Source: Wurfbainia villosa (taxonomy: Eukaryota; Streptophyta; Magnoliopsida; Zingiberales; Zingiberaceae). From it: a stretch of 64,000 nt of DNA. Below are positions 12,368 through 25,291 of this stretch, piece by piece. Where the stretch lies: positions 1,612,001-1,676,000 of the forward strand of contig CM045990.1 of assembly GCA_025175895.1 (NCBI GenBank), read 5' to 3'. A model generated the notes under the pieces. The model was not told the DNA's origin and did no database searches. It saw nothing but the letters and a program-made list of their open reading frames with translations. The translations under genes were made by a program, and so were the position numbers. Within the stretch, counting starts at the first letter, position 1, and every line of letters begins with the position of its first letter.

Positions 12368-12686
12368 GTCCCCATATAAGAGTTTCTTAATGTATCGCAA
12401 TAAAAAAACATAGTCAAATTTATAAGAAAAGAAGACAAATAAGTCAAATATGATAATTTGTTATGTAATATCTTACGAAGAACATTACTTGGGACCCTAC
12501 ACTCGACGTAATGAGAAAATAATATTTAGCAATTTCTCAACAATTCCAAGATGTCAATTTTAGTAATAAAAAGGTTGTAATTTTTTTTAATGAATGAAAC
12601 TTGTTGTCATCGTGAGACTTAACAAAACATATGTTATAGTAGAATATACAAACATTACTTACTATTTTTTTTTCAAATTAATCACT
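12368..12686. other. AT-rich spacer, nothing recognised
   Basis: This sequence flanks the gypsy element on its left and is interrupted by it; the same original locus resumes at 29169. No coding frame or repeat was recognised. Confidence 0.5.
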
Positions 12687-12691
12687 ATAAG

Positions 12692-12948
12692 TGTCACGCC
12701 CCGAGAGTATGTCTAACCGATAAACCGACAACATCACCCCTATACATGACACAATATTTTGTTGATACAAGGCCTTTTGGCCACAATCACACAACATATA
12801 CATATATGTATAACCAAAATCACAACGGAAATCACCACAATAGAGATAAAAACTCGACATCACTGCATACCGGTATGACTAACACCAAAATAAGAAAGAA
12901 CCGTAACAAAATCAAAAAGACAAGTACAACACCAACAGTGTCCAACAC
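12692..12948 (-). repeat. Gypsy 3' LTR, outer (left) piece
   Basis: It begins 'tgtcacgccccgagagtat' and runs in step with the 5' LTR at 25299-25567 up to 'gtgtccaacac', where the copia insertion starts. The matching other end of this LTR is at 21157-21369. Confidence 0.9.
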
Positions 12949-15133
12949 TATTGAGTTTCTCCGGCACCGCGGCGAGTGTGTGTTTGAATACGTTTCATAA
13001 ACATGCACACAGCGAAAGCAATAAAAGCAATAAATCTAATTTATTACAACAAACACATCACATGCATGTGGGATACAACATGTGTAGACATAATCGCTAT
13101 GTAAAATTTTGCAATAAAATGAAACTTATACTAGGTATACCTGACGGATCACGTGTAGCGGAAATGACATCAACAATAGCGATTCTCACTAGAATCACCT
13201 CTATCCGTATCCACACCAAGTATCATCGAGATAGTTTCACAAAGCCACGAGTCTCATCTTCGCAAAAGTCACTAGCCTCAAGTCGAAGATGATGTGATCC
13301 GAGAGACAATCACAATACGAAATAAATTCGGATCCCAAGAAGCAGTTTTTACAATCGCTTCGTTTGTGAAAACTTAACCCTCCACCTATGAGGATTGTCA
13401 GAGATCTAATCCCCAGCAAGTAGACCGCTGTCGGAGCATAAAACACAGACCAAATGGCCTCTCCACATGAAGGAGATCAAGCTGTCCAAAACTGGACAAC
13501 TTGTTGTGGAGGAAGAAGGGGCCGGCCAAAGGCTTGGCTGGTTACTCCTTGGTCGCCGGCGGCCAAGGGAGGTTGGCCGGTGGTTGAGGGTGGCCCAAGG
13601 GACACCAGAGGCTGGTGGATGGCCGGCGGCGAGGAGAGGCAGCAGCTCCAATGGGCGGCGACAGCACAAAGGTGGGCAACAACCACCTTGGCTTGGGCAA
13701 CAAGGAGGAAAGGAGGCTAGGGTTTCCAAAACCCTTGAACCAATTAATTCTCCACGAAAAAACCCTTAAGACATGTTTTTACAGAGAACACATTCTCCTA
13801 ACGGTTATTGGTTCATAACCAAAACTCATTAACCCGCTCCAATAACTTAAGTTAAAATAAACCAAACCGTGTTGGTCTATTTAAGTTAAAACGAACCGAA
13901 CCAACTTTGGTTCATTCGTTTAAAACAAACTAAACCACTTTGGTTTATTTTCCACCATTAGATTAGAACCAAACCAAATTGGTTCATCCATCATGTCTTC
14001 AAAAGACACAGCCTATCCATGCTTGGTCCAACCAAACCTAGTCTCTCTCGATCTGAGAATCTTATTCTCAAACTCGTTTTAAATCCTTCGGATTACACTC
14101 GTTGTCCGTGTGACCAAATAGGTTCCCCGTTTATGTTGGCCGTCTATAATTAACAATTAATTATAGAACGATCATGAGTGGCACCTAGTAGTATATCATG
14201 ATCCCCAATTAATCGGAAAATCAACGGTTGATCCCAAAACCTTTTTTGAAACCCTTCAGCAGCTACAATGAATTGTGCTCCATTCCTTTCACTCAATCTT
14301 ATACCCACTTGGTTCAGGACATGGTCTATTGTGTTAGTCCCCACTAGGCTGACTACGTCATACCTAGCCCAAGTATTACTTCCTCGTCCTCCAGATTCTA
14401 GTTACTGCACATGTATCCAAGAGTATCATACTCTAAATATGTAATGTTTTGGCCAAAGACTTTAGTAACAATCCGACGAGAGGTCATAGGGTATACATCT
14501 CCTCGCAAGGAGCGATGAATCCTCTGTAAGCTATTCAAACACCTTCAGCCATTTCGACTTATACCCAATCATCCCGGGTCTACATCTCCTCGAAGATGCT
14601 TGCTTAAGATGTCAAAGCATAAGTCTCCATGACCAAGATGACTTGAATACTGCAAGTCAAAGGAACATCGCACTTATACTGCAGTAAGAACTTCATTGAC
14701 ATATCCATATATGCAGAGAACCATATGAAGTCTTACAGCTAGTCACTCCAATGAACTAGTTACCATAACTAGCATCCACGATCAACTCCGTACATCCCAA
14801 TGTCTCCTACTAGTGAGAAACAACTGCTTGGATAAACCAAAGAGTATACCTCGTGCTAGTCTCAACAAAATCGATGGCGTCCAAATCCATCAATTCATCG
14901 CCTAAGGATAATTCCAATACATCACAATTACACATGTAAAGATACTCAATAGTTGTAATCCAATCACAAATTCTCTCATGTTGTGAATCGTATTGCGGAC
15001 ATTCAATAAATGAGTTTAAGATAAAATCAAATACATGAAAACATGTATACTCAAATAGTGAATCTTCATTTATCAAATAAATGGTGCAACCATAAGGCGA
15101 TTGCCTTAGGACACCTCTCATATATAACTAACA
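12949..15133 (-). repeat. Copia 3' LTR (2185 bp)
   Basis: The left edge 'tattgagtttctccggcaccgcg' corresponds to 'tgttgggttttcccgacaccgcg' at 20223. The right edge 'tataactaaca' abuts the polypurine tract. A shared core with the other LTR covers about 12949-13860 ('gcacacagcgaaagcaataaaa'). A GC-rich patch at 13450-13730 gives short overlapping frames on both strands, which I treat as LTR sequence and not genes. Confidence 0.82.
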
Positions 15134-15144
15134 AACTCCCACTT
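15134..15144 (-). other. Polypurine tract of the copia element
   Basis: On the minus strand the sequence is aagtgggagtt, immediately before the LTR start TGTTAGTTATATA. This is the expected position of the plus-strand primer. Confidence 0.75.
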
Positions 15145-15299
15145 GACCTAATGTCAATCTCCACGATATCCAATACCATAAGCTCTAACATGACCCTCAA
15201 ACTTACTTTTAGGTAAGGCCTTAGTTAAAGGGTTCGCTAAGTTCCTTTCAGTGGAAATCTTCTCGATTTGTATTTCCTTCCTACTTATGATCTCTCTGA

Positions 15300-18200
15300 T
15301 CAAATGATAGTGGCGAAGCATATGTTTGGATCATTGATGAGACCACATCAAGTTCAAAGACAAACTTCTTGATCCAAATCGCTTTCTTTGCTGCTTCCAA
15401 AGCTGCAATGTATTCTGCCTTAGTGGCAGAATCCGCTATAGTGTCTTGCTTGGAACTTTTCTAACTTATTGCGCCTCCATTCAAGGTAAATACGTAACCA
15501 GACTGAAACCTGGAATCATCCTTGTCTGTCCGAAAGCTGACATTCGTATACCCGCGTATTACCATATCACCTTCTCCATATATTAGGAACACATCCTTAG
15601 TTCTTCTCAAGTACTTAAGGATTGTCTTAATAGTCGTCCAATGATCCATTCCTAGATCGGACTGGTATCTTCTCATGACACTCAGAGCATACAACACATC
15701 GGGCCTCATACATAACATATCATACATGATAGATCCTATTGCGGATGCATAGGGAACTTTATTCATGCAAATCCTCTCGTCTTCTGTGTGCGGACACATA
15801 GACTTCAATATGTGTATCCCATGCCTGATGGGTAGGAAACCTTTCTTGGATTCCGACATGCTAAACCTCTTTAGAACTCGGTCTATATATGTAGACTGCG
15901 AAAGATCAAGCAACCTATTCGATCCATCCCTATAGATCTTAATCCCGAGGATGTAGATTGCTTCTCCCAGATCTTTCATGGAGAATGTCTTGGATAACCA
16001 AATTTTAACTGACTGTAAGACAGATATATCGTTTCCTATAAGTAATATGTCATCGACATACAATACTAGGAAGACGACTGCACTCCCACTAACCTTCTTG
16101 TACACACAATGTTCGTCTAGATTTTGTGAGAAATCAAACCTTTTAATTGCCTCATCAAAACAGATATTCCAGCTCCTGGATGTTTGCTTCAATCCATAAA
16201 TGGACCATCTAAGTTTGCATACCTTGGTTTTATCAACCAATGTGAAACCCTCAGGTTGTATCATATACACGTCCTCGAGTAGGTTTCCATTAAGGAAAGT
16301 CATTTTCACATCCATCTGTCATATCTCATAATCATAATGAGCCGCTATGGCCAGGAGCATCCGAATGGATTTAAGCATAGCTACCGGTGAATAGGTCTCG
16401 TCATAATCAACACCTTATTTTTGACGATAGCCTTTCGTCACTAATCTAGCCTTAAAGGTAATCACATTACCATCCATGTCGATTTTCTTCTTGAAAACCC
16501 ACTTGCACCCTTTAGGCTTAATGCCTTTAGATGGGTCCACCAAGTTCCAAACTTGATTTTCATATATGGAATCCATTTCCAACTTCATGGCTTCAAGTCA
16601 TTTGTCCCTTTCTGAATATTTCATAACTTCTTCATAATTGGTAGGCTCCTCATCGTCAATGAGTAACACGTCGTTCGATTCACTTACGAGAAATCCATAT
16701 CTCTCAGGAATATTGCATGTCCTACCATATCACGAAGATGTGGTGTCACAATAGGTTAAGTCGATGTCTCATCACTATGAGTCATCGGTTGAGGTTCTTG
16801 ACCAGGTATCTTCTCAATGTCTACTGGAATCTCTTAAACCTCCTCAAGTTCAACGACTCTCTCATTGTTTTCTTGCAAGAGAAACTCTTTCTTTAGAAAC
16901 ACAACATGTCTTGAAACAAACACCTTTTGTTCCACAGGATGATAGAATTGGTAACCCCTCGTTTCCTTAGGGTATCCAATAAATAGACATTTATCAGACT
17001 TGGCATCCAATTTGTCTGATACAATCCGCTTCACATAAGCAAGACATCCCCATATCTTCAAGTAAGATAAATGAGTTTTCTTACTATTTCATATCTCATA
17101 TGAAGTAGTAGACACTACCTTGGTCAGGACTCTATTTAACAAGTAAACAACAGTCTGAAGTGCATAGCCCCAAAAGGACTTGGGAAGATTCGCGTGATTC
17201 ATCATCGACCTAACCATGTCCAACAAGGTTCGATTTCGCCTCTCAGATACACCATTATGTTGTGGTGTATACAGTGGAGTCCATTAAGACAATATACCAT
17301 TGTCCCATAAATAATCCAGAAACTCTTGACTCAAGTATTCACCACCTCGATCCGATTGAAGTATTTTAATACTCTTGCCAAGTTGTTTCTCTACTTCATT
17401 TCTGATTTCTTTGAACCTTTCAAAGGCTTTAGACTTGTGTTTCATCAAGAACACATAGCCAAACTGTGAGTAATCATCGGTGAAGGTAATGAAGTAGCTA
17501 TAGCCTCCTAGAGCTTGAGTTGACATAGGTCCGCATACATCAGTATGTATTAGACCAAGTAACTCTCCCACCGGTTCACCTTTTCCTGTAAAAGGTAACT
17601 TAGTCATCTTGTCTTTTAAGCATGATTCACATGTATCATATGAATCTAATTCAGACGATTCCAGAATTCTACATCGGTGTAATTCGGACATGTGTTTCTT
17701 GCTCACATGGCTAAGACGACAATGTCACATGTAGGAGTCTAATTGATTATCTTTTCGAAGATATTTGTTGCTCGCTTCGATATTGAGAATGTCACTGGAT
17801 ACATCTAACGTATATATACCATTGCACAATGTTCCAGTCCCATAAAACACGTCATTCAAAGTTATGTAACAACAATTGTTACTAAAAGTCAAATGGTATT
17901 CATTTCTATTTAAACAAGAAATAGAAATGATATTCTTTATCAACGAAGGAACATAAAAGCAATTGTCCAGTTCTAAGACAAGTCCTATAGAGAGTCTCAA
18001 CAAATACGTTCCGATGGCGAGTGCAACAACCTTTGCTTCATTCCCAACACGTAAATTTGACTCTCCCTTGATGAGTCTTCTTCTATTCCTTAGCCCATGT
18101 ATGTCATTACATATATGTGAGTCACACCCAGTATCCAATACCCAAGTGTTTGAGGAAATAGAATGACAATCAATAACGAAGATATCTGAAGAATATGGGG

Positions 18201-18840
18201 CATCTGATGCCTTATTCTTCTTCACGAACTCAAGATAAATCTTATTGTTTCTTTGCCAATAGCCCTCCTTGCCACAATGATGGCAAGTGCCCTTTTGAGC
18301 TGGTTCTGCCTTTTTAGCCTTTTTCTTCTTCCCCTTCTGTTGTTCCTTTGACTTCCTCTTAGAACCTTTCTTCGAGGAATCAACTAACAGCACCATCCCT
18401 TGCTCATGCTTCACAGAATGCTTCACAGTCTTCAGCATGTTGAGCAGTACCACAGATGAACATTCTTGCATCTCATAGGTGAAGAGGAGCTTGGAGACTT
18501 CGAATCTTTCAGATCTCACTTGCTCATCAAACAACTCATAAAGACGAAAGACTATGGTATGAGCATCCATATGCTCATGCTGCTTCCGCAGCTCGGGTAC
18601 CATCGCGGCTAGCATGATGCAACTTACTAGTTCAAAATCACTCACATGTTTCTGATAGGTCAACAATTGGTCCAGAGTTGCGTCATCACTAGGATGGGCA
18701 GGAAGAGGCTCTTCGAGGACATACGCAAGCTTTTCCACCTTAAGAACAATTCTCAAGTTTCTAAGCCAGTCCAAGAAGTTCGGCCTGGTCAATTTATTTG
18801 GATCCAAAATGGAATGCAAATTCAAAGATATCATGATCAA
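15300..18840 (-). pseudogene. Copia Gag-Pol polyprotein (gag, protease, integrase, RT, RNase H), broken
   Basis: The first ORF (18840 to 17725, 371 residues) carries a Gag region, a damaged zinc knuckle at residues 186-199 (CHHCGKEGYW, with the His and last Cys replaced) and the copia protease motif WVLDTGCDSH with DTG at 236-238. The same frame continues after a TGA at 17725-17727 into integrase (CESC zinc-binding part, HTDVCGPM core, DDYSQFGYV, SDRGGEYLS), stops at TAA near 17285 and continues again (PQHNGVSERRN). A C-terminal integrase piece (IWGCLAYVKR, 17061 to 16834) and RT follow, with the catalytic YVDDILL box and the RNase H region to about 15300 ('ADSATKAEYIAALEAA'). At least four stops replace Trp or Gln codons. 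Gag also seems internally shortened after residue 130. The family normally makes one polyprotein of over 1,300 residues; this copy cannot. Confidence 0.92.
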
Positions 18841-20209
18841 TCAATTAACCTAGAAATACAAATCGAACATATATGAGAAAGATGATTTAAAATGCATCTA
18901 CATACATTTACAAAATCCCATTCATTTTTTGAATTTCAAAAACCCTCAAAATTAATTCGGGAGATCATAGGTCCATCTCCAAATGGGTTGATATCTAATA
19001 TAGATAAGAACAACCTTAGATTGAGTCCAACAAGTCATTCTTAGATATGATGGTAGGTATCAAATATACCGATTATATATCACGTATATGTAACTATCAC
19101 AATGTGTTATCAACTAATTGAATGTTCACACATATATTGAGTTGTTAACACATTAACAAGTATGCATCATATGCATAGCACCCAACTTCACATCTCTTCA
19201 CATCGACCTTGGAGTCAGTCCAACAAATCGATGTTCCAAGTTAGAGTCGACCCATTAATCGTGAAATAGTTTTAATATGGTTAGAGTGCATTCAACCAAT
19301 TAGTCAGGCTTGGAGTGAGTCCAACAACCCAAACTAACGATTGACCTCTGACTCTTACCATATTAGTGTTAAACTATTCCAATGATTTGAACATGTTCAG
19401 GTTCGAGCCGGACTTGGAGTGAGTCCAACAACTCAAACAAGAAACAGAACTCCGATTCTAACCATATTAATGGAAGGTGTAGGCTTTAATATTGTGTAAG
19501 GGTTTTAATGTCTCATTCTCTTTGCATGCAAATAACTATTATCTACATGGCATGACACACATGGCATACATCTACATATCACGACACGCATGGCATAATG
19601 ATATGCATCTAATGCAATTACATAGCATACAATTATGGCATGTATAAATAGTTTCCTTATTTGTCATAATTATTTTGGAAATAAAATATGTTTTAGATTT
19701 GATTTCCCAAATCAAATCATGATTAAATTAGAAAATAAATTTACAAAACTAATCACATATTTTATTTATGGAAAGTGTTAATTAAGGAAAGTCAAATCTA
19801 ATTTAGGAAATAAATTTCCTAAATTGTAATTTCCTAATCATATTAGGAAATTTTCAATTTGAATTTCCTTATTTGTTATAACTATTTATGGAAATAAAAT
19901 ATATTTGAAATTTGATTTCCCAAATCAAATCATGATTAAATTAGGAAACAAATTTCCAAATCTAATCACATATTTCATTTATGGAAAGTGTTAATTTCTA
20001 TAAATACTTCTAAACTTTAAAAAAGTAGAAAATTTTCATACATACTTCTAAACTTTTCAAAAGTAGAAAATTTTCATAAATACTTCTAAACTTTCCAAAA
20101 GTAGAAAATTTCTATAAATACTTCTAAACTTTTCAAAAGTAAAAAATTTCCATAAATACAATTATGACTATCGCAAAATAATTTTACGATTATGTCGGAA
20201 CACAGCGTG
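18841..20209 (-). other. Copia leader region with tandem repeats
   Basis: This is the untranslated leader between primer site and gag. It has repeated phrases 'cttggagtgagtccaacaa' (about 19310 and 19410), a divergent duplication of about 212 bp (19653-19990, 'ttccttatttgt' blocks) and a short tandem array at 20001-20160. No coding frame is supported. Confidence 0.7.
20001..20160. repeat. About 38-46-bp tandem repeat, four units
   Basis: The unit contains 'atacttctaaacttttcaaaagtagaaaa' in variant forms. Each has an inverted repeat ACTTTT-AAAAGT that could form a small hairpin in the leader RNA. Confidence 0.8.
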
Positions 20210-20221
20210 GCTCTAATACCA
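20210..20221 (-). other. Primer binding site of the copia element
   Basis: The minus strand reads TGGTATTAGAGC, one mismatch from TGGTATCAGAGC, the complement of the initiator tRNA-Met 3' end. It lies 1-2 bp inside the 5' LTR edge. Confidence 0.85.
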
Positions 20222-20222
20222 C

Positions 20223-21156
20223 TGTTGGGTTTTCCCGACACCGCGATGAGTGTGTGTTCGAACACGTTTCGTAAACATGCACACAGCGAAAGCAATAAAA
20301 GCAATAAATCTAATTTATTACAATACACACATCACACGCATGCAAGATACAACATGTGTAGACATAATCGCTATTTAAAATTTTGCAATAAAAGGAAACT
20401 TATACTAGGTATACCTGACGGATCACGTGTAGCGGGAATGACATCAACCGTAGTGACTCTCGCTAGAATCGCCTCTATCCGTATCCACGTCGAGTATTGT
20501 CAGGATAGCTTCACAAAGCCACGAGCCTCATCTTCATAAAAGTCACTAGCCTCGAGTCGAAGACGATGTGATTCAAGAGACAATCACAATCCGAAATAAA
20601 TTCGGATCACAAAAACGAGTTTCGCAGACTCGCTTGTCGGAAGTGATTTTCGTCAACCGTTTGACGAAAACTTAACCCTCCACCTATGAGGATTGTCGGA
20701 GATCCAATTCTCAACAAGTAGACCATTGTCGGAGCACAAAACACCGACCAAACGGCCTCTCCACACGAAGGAGACAGCTTGTTGTGGAGGAAGAAGGGGA
20801 CCGGCCAAAGGCTTGGTCGGTTACTCCTTCGTCGCCGACGGCCAAGGGAGGTTGGCCGGTGGCTGAGGGTGGCCCAAGGGACGTCGGCGGCTAGTGGATG
20901 GCCGACGATGAGGAGAGGCAGTAGCTCCAATGGGCGGCGGCGGCACAAAGGTGGGCAACAACCACCTTGGCTTGGGCGGCAAGAAGGAGGAGAAAGAGGA
21001 AAGGAGGCTAGGGTTTCCAAAACCCTTGAACCAATTAATTCTCCACGAAAAACCCTTAAGACATGTTTTTATAGAGAACACATTCTCCTAACGGTTATTG
21101 GTTCATAACTAAAACCCATTAACCCACTCCAATAACTTAAGTTAAAATAAACCAAA
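20223..21156 (-). repeat. Copia 5' LTR remnant
   Basis: About 935 bp match the left part of the 2185-bp 3' LTR. At about 21156 the sequence switches ('aaaccaaatcgggaaag') to the gypsy LTR interior at the point corresponding to about 28955. The promoter-bearing start of this LTR is lost. Confidence 0.85.
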
Positions 21157-21369
21157 TCGGGAAAGAATATCGCGGAAAGAAAAGAAACGATTCGTGAGGC
21201 TGCGGGTAGGGCTTAAGGAGAGAACACGAAACCGACCCCTTTTATAATCCATAACCTAGGTTAAGTTTAATTAAAACTTAACCATCCTTCATTAATTTAA
21301 TTAAATCAATAATAAGTTCTCTTAATTAAATTCTATTATTTTATAGTAATTTATTTTTGGTATTTTACA
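21157..21369 (-). repeat. Gypsy 3' LTR, inner (right) piece
   Basis: It matches 28955-29163 closely: 'cttaaggagagaacac', 'ccccttttataa', 'ataacctaggttaagttt' and the end 'tattttaca'. Confidence 0.9.
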
Positions 21370-21380
21370 TTCTCCCCTAC
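21370..21380 (-). other. Polypurine tract of the gypsy element
   Basis: The minus strand reads gtaggggagaa immediately before the LTR start TGTAAAATACC. Together with the primer site at 25280 this fixes the element on the minus strand. Confidence 0.8.
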
Positions 21381-24300
21381 TAATAAAAATTTGATCTCCA
21401 AATTTCCAACTCAAGTACGATGAGTAAGCAATACCACATTGCTCAACTCAAGTACTTGAAGAAAATTCACACGCCTCAATTAACTAAGTGGGGGTATAGA
21501 TAGCCTCCAAAATTCTATCACGCATGTTTTCAATAACCCTTCCAAAGTACGGACAGTACCTTCATATTGACCATCTATCAAAAGATAAATAATTGTACCA
21601 GAGTGGAGCTCTATATCCATGACATGTTGGAGACTTTGGTAGAATCATAAGATGAATCATGAATCACTATCAGAAATGATACTCAAGGATACTCTAAGAA
21701 AACTGAAAATCTCCTTGTAGTGTAATTCCGTTGAGCGACCCAGCGAACTCCATCTTACCGCTCGTAGAAAATGAGCAGACTTGGTTAATCGATCACTGAT
21801 TATCCAAATCGCATTAAATCCCTTTCGAATTCTACATAATCTCCCAACACGGTCTATTGTAGTAGGCTACCACTTCCAACTCGGTACACAACCTTGCTGA
21901 TCACTAGTATTCCACTTTTACTAATTGACACACCCAATATCAATTTATGGAATCAACCATGTCCCATATATCATTCCACCAACAAGAACGTTTCAAACCT
22001 TAATACATTCGAAGATCATTCGAATGTATCCCAAATCCCGAATGATGAGTCTCCTAAAACCACTTGTCCTGAACTGAAACAACTCTGTAACCCACTATTC
22101 TCCTCGGAGACGAGAATTCCTTTCTCGCAAGAGAAATAAATCTACTGTCCAAAGTCTACTCTATCACACAGAACTGGAAGTGACTGGGAGACTATAATGA
22201 CCAATCTCCCTTGTTATATCTGTCCTGTTCTAGCAACTCTGTAATAGCTACCCAGTAGCTAGCCAAAACCCCATGAGCATTCCTGCTCCATACATCTACA
22301 AATCAGGATAATAACTACTAAGTCCACGTCATGTGTATGACAACTTATCTCGCAGTTCCTTAACTGTCGTAAACTTAAGATACATCTCATTCAACTATAT
22401 TGGAACCGTTCCAATCCCTGAAACGATGCATCTGTGTACAATACCCTTCCATCTACACCGGAAGGATTGGCTAACACTGATGCAAACATCAATACACGAT
22501 TTCTCAAATCCATGGACAACTAAATCGTTAAATATGTCTAACAACATTATCCAAAGCTCATAAAATTCATACTAAGTATGAAATGTCATTCTCCATACAC
22601 CTGCATCCCTTTTTTTTTTACTCTAAGTTGATGATACATCAATCATCACACAGACAATGATAATTGTATGATGTCGTGTCATTACAATATCAACACACCA
22701 ATCATAAATTCACCCTAGAGTATACACCGGTGTCCTTTAGCTGATCTAAACAAATCATCTATCCACAATGAAGGATATTCATTCTCAACAACTACTGCAT
22801 CCATCATCGATAATTGATGCATAACCTCCAAGGGTATGTCTCTCTTCTAACAAAGAGTTTCGGATCTTCTCAAAAAGAAATACCGGGAGAGACAAATATC
22901 TCATCCAACACCTCCTGTAAACACAACTTACGTTATTTCAATTTCCATAGTATTTAGCAACACCATTACCAATAAAATTTATCTCCTGGTAAAATTGTTA
23001 TTCTAACAAATATCTCTTGTGCATCATCAACCTTGCCAACTTTGCAAAGCCGATCAATGAGGGTATTAAACAACCTGATTAAGCTCACAACCAAACGAAT
23101 GACATTGCATTGAGTACATCACGAGCTTCAACTACTTTGTGTGCTTTACACCAGCCCTCAACCAATGCACCATAAGTAAAAACATTTGGCTCTACAATAT
23201 CATTACCTCAATCGGTAAAGTAATCATCAGAAATTTTCTCCCGATATGAGGTCTTCAGTATCGAAACTATTTCCGAAATTACTCCGATAGTATACTCCAC
23301 TTGCCTATGCAATGGCAAGCTTGGGAGTTCATCCGAAACTACATCCGAATACTCTCGGATTATACGCACATTCGAAAGACATATCATACCATAATTTCAA
23401 TAATTTACCCATCCGTAAGGATATGTCTACACTAAAGGTATGTCTATCAAAGTCTAAGGGCATCCCTTGACTTCTAAATTGTTGGTCAACATCTCGCCTG
23501 ATGGTAAAGATACCACCGATCCACATAATCTGAATATAGAAATTCTTCTCATCCTATCTCAGAATGTTCTAGCCAAAGATACCTGTAAACTACCAATATC
23601 TCTCAATATATCAACAAATATGGTAAACTAAAGTAATACCCCAAATGATAAATCCTTCGACCCTCTACATCTCTTCTCGAGTAGTCATATAAACTCGTCC
23701 AACTTCTACTAATACTGCTGAGTAAATCACTTCCCCTGGAGGGAAGTATCAAGGAACTCCAACCACGCCTGAGGTAGTAAATTGTCGTTGGTGTAATAAC
23801 ACAATCTTTTGTAATGATTCTCTGCTGTCGAGATTGCACATCATCCTCGAAACAATATCGACAGTCTTCAACTGAGTTTTCAAATTACACTCTCTCCTCA
23901 TATGTACTGTCTGCTTATAGTAGAAGCAGATAAAATGATTCATCGAATAATCTGACTTTGTGTGTTGTCGTGTCCCGCACTGCATGCACATAATCCATTC
24001 GAAGTCTTTCTTTTGATTTCGCTAATAACATGAGACAATTCTGACGATCTGCGGTTGATCTTCTATGATCGGAAAAACTCTCCAATAGTAGCTCGTGACC
24101 TATGACCCAAACTTGCTCCTTTTAACCAACATTTGGAGACTTCTGATTCTAATAATTTGACCTGCAATATCTGCTTATCGGTCTCCAACTCTTAAATACT
24201 TGTACGGAGTCATTTCTAAACTCATGACTCAATCCAATGTCTTTCGGTAGGATCTGATAAATGATCCAAACATCCTAATCCAAATGTAAGCCAAAAAATT

Positions 24301-25279
24301 GTGGGTGGCTTAAAACATCCATTCACATTCTTGAGCTATTATGTTGTTATAACCTCTGCAAGTCTAACGACTCTGCATGGTACTTCCATTACCAACCGAT
24401 CACCCTATTTGAAGCTCAAGAATTCTCCGAAAATGAGTCAAAAGAAATAACATGGGGGAAATATTCTCTCCCAATATCACTAAATTGTGACCAAGTGATA
24501 TCCTATTCCCCGAAGGTTATTTCCTACATCTTCCACCAAGTACCGGCTTGATCCCAATAATGGTATGCAACTAACTCCACTTTCTCTGTATAATACGAGT
24601 CAAGTACTCAAAAGTACCTTCAAAATTATACAACCCAGCACAAACAACTCAGGGATCAAAATCCCTATGAAACACCATAAACTAACCTTCCGTTATCTGC
24701 ATCAACAATAGCCTACATGTCATGTCCATTACCCAACAGGTAATGATCTGACTAACATCGTTAGTGAAAATCCCTAAGACTGTAACATCTGATCTCCACA
24801 AGAAATGTGACAACCTGTCCCCCGCTATTCGACTCGGTATCAGTCGGCTTTCAAAGGTAATTCACTTTTGACAGTAAGTTCAAGTCTCACAAACTCAATA
24901 AGTCGTTCCCGTGGTCAACTCATACCACGATTACGAATAGTGACTAACACACTACATGTCTTTCCCTATTATAATCACTAAATGCATAGCCAACAAAATC
25001 GAGAGTATAAATACTAAAGGCAACTCCAACTGGTTGCCTTGGCGGTTGACCTCTACTACGAGTTTGCATAGGTGTCATAACTCTGACTATATACACCTGT
25101 TGAACAAGTTTAGATAAGTATCTAACTAGAGTATAAGTTATCAAGAATTCTTACTTTGTGCTACTCAGAGCTCAGGTCGCTGTCAATCTCATCTCACAAA
25201 ATCAAGATCAAAAACAAATCGACTCCCGAGAATCCAAAACTCAACGAAAACATCATTGTATGACATCGCAAAACCTAGG
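21381..25279 (-). pseudogene. Gypsy internal region with decayed gag and unreadable pol
   Basis: Near the 5' side on the minus strand, a fragment at 25144-24944 reads MQTRSRGQPPRQP, like the basic start of many plant gypsy Gag proteins. A fragment at 23991-23749 carries two damaged zinc knuckles, CMQCGTRQHTKSDY and CFYYKQTVHMRREC; in each one Cys has become Tyr. Everything from about 23700 down to 21381 is short broken frames in which I cannot identify protease, reverse transcriptase or integrase. At 3.9 kb the region is also shorter than a full gypsy gag-pol. It is an old, inactive copy; the gag assignment is moderately firm and the pol assignment rests only on position. Confidence 0.6.
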
Positions 25280-25291
25280 GCTCTGATACCA
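25280..25291 (-). other. Primer binding site of the gypsy element
   Basis: The minus strand reads TGGTATCAGAGC exactly, complementary to the 3' end of initiator tRNA-Met. It lies 7 bp inside the 5' LTR boundary at 25299. Confidence 0.9.

Larger units (their letters stand above)
12949..21156 (-). mobile_element. Decayed Ty1/copia element nested in the gypsy 3' LTR
   Basis: Minus-strand order is 5' LTR remnant (21156 to 20223), primer site (20221 to 20210), leader with tandem repeats, gag-pol pseudogene (18840 to 15300), polypurine tract (15144 to 15134) and 3' LTR (15133 to 12949). The 5' LTR has lost its first 1.25 kb together with about 3.4 kb of the host gypsy LTR. No target duplication can therefore be tested. 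Confidence 0.88.

Noticed and set aside
13406..13769. Frames of 67-107 codons in a GC-rich patch, repeated at 20607-21108
   Set aside because: Both lie at the same place in the two LTRs of the nested copia element, overlap on both strands and lack any domain.
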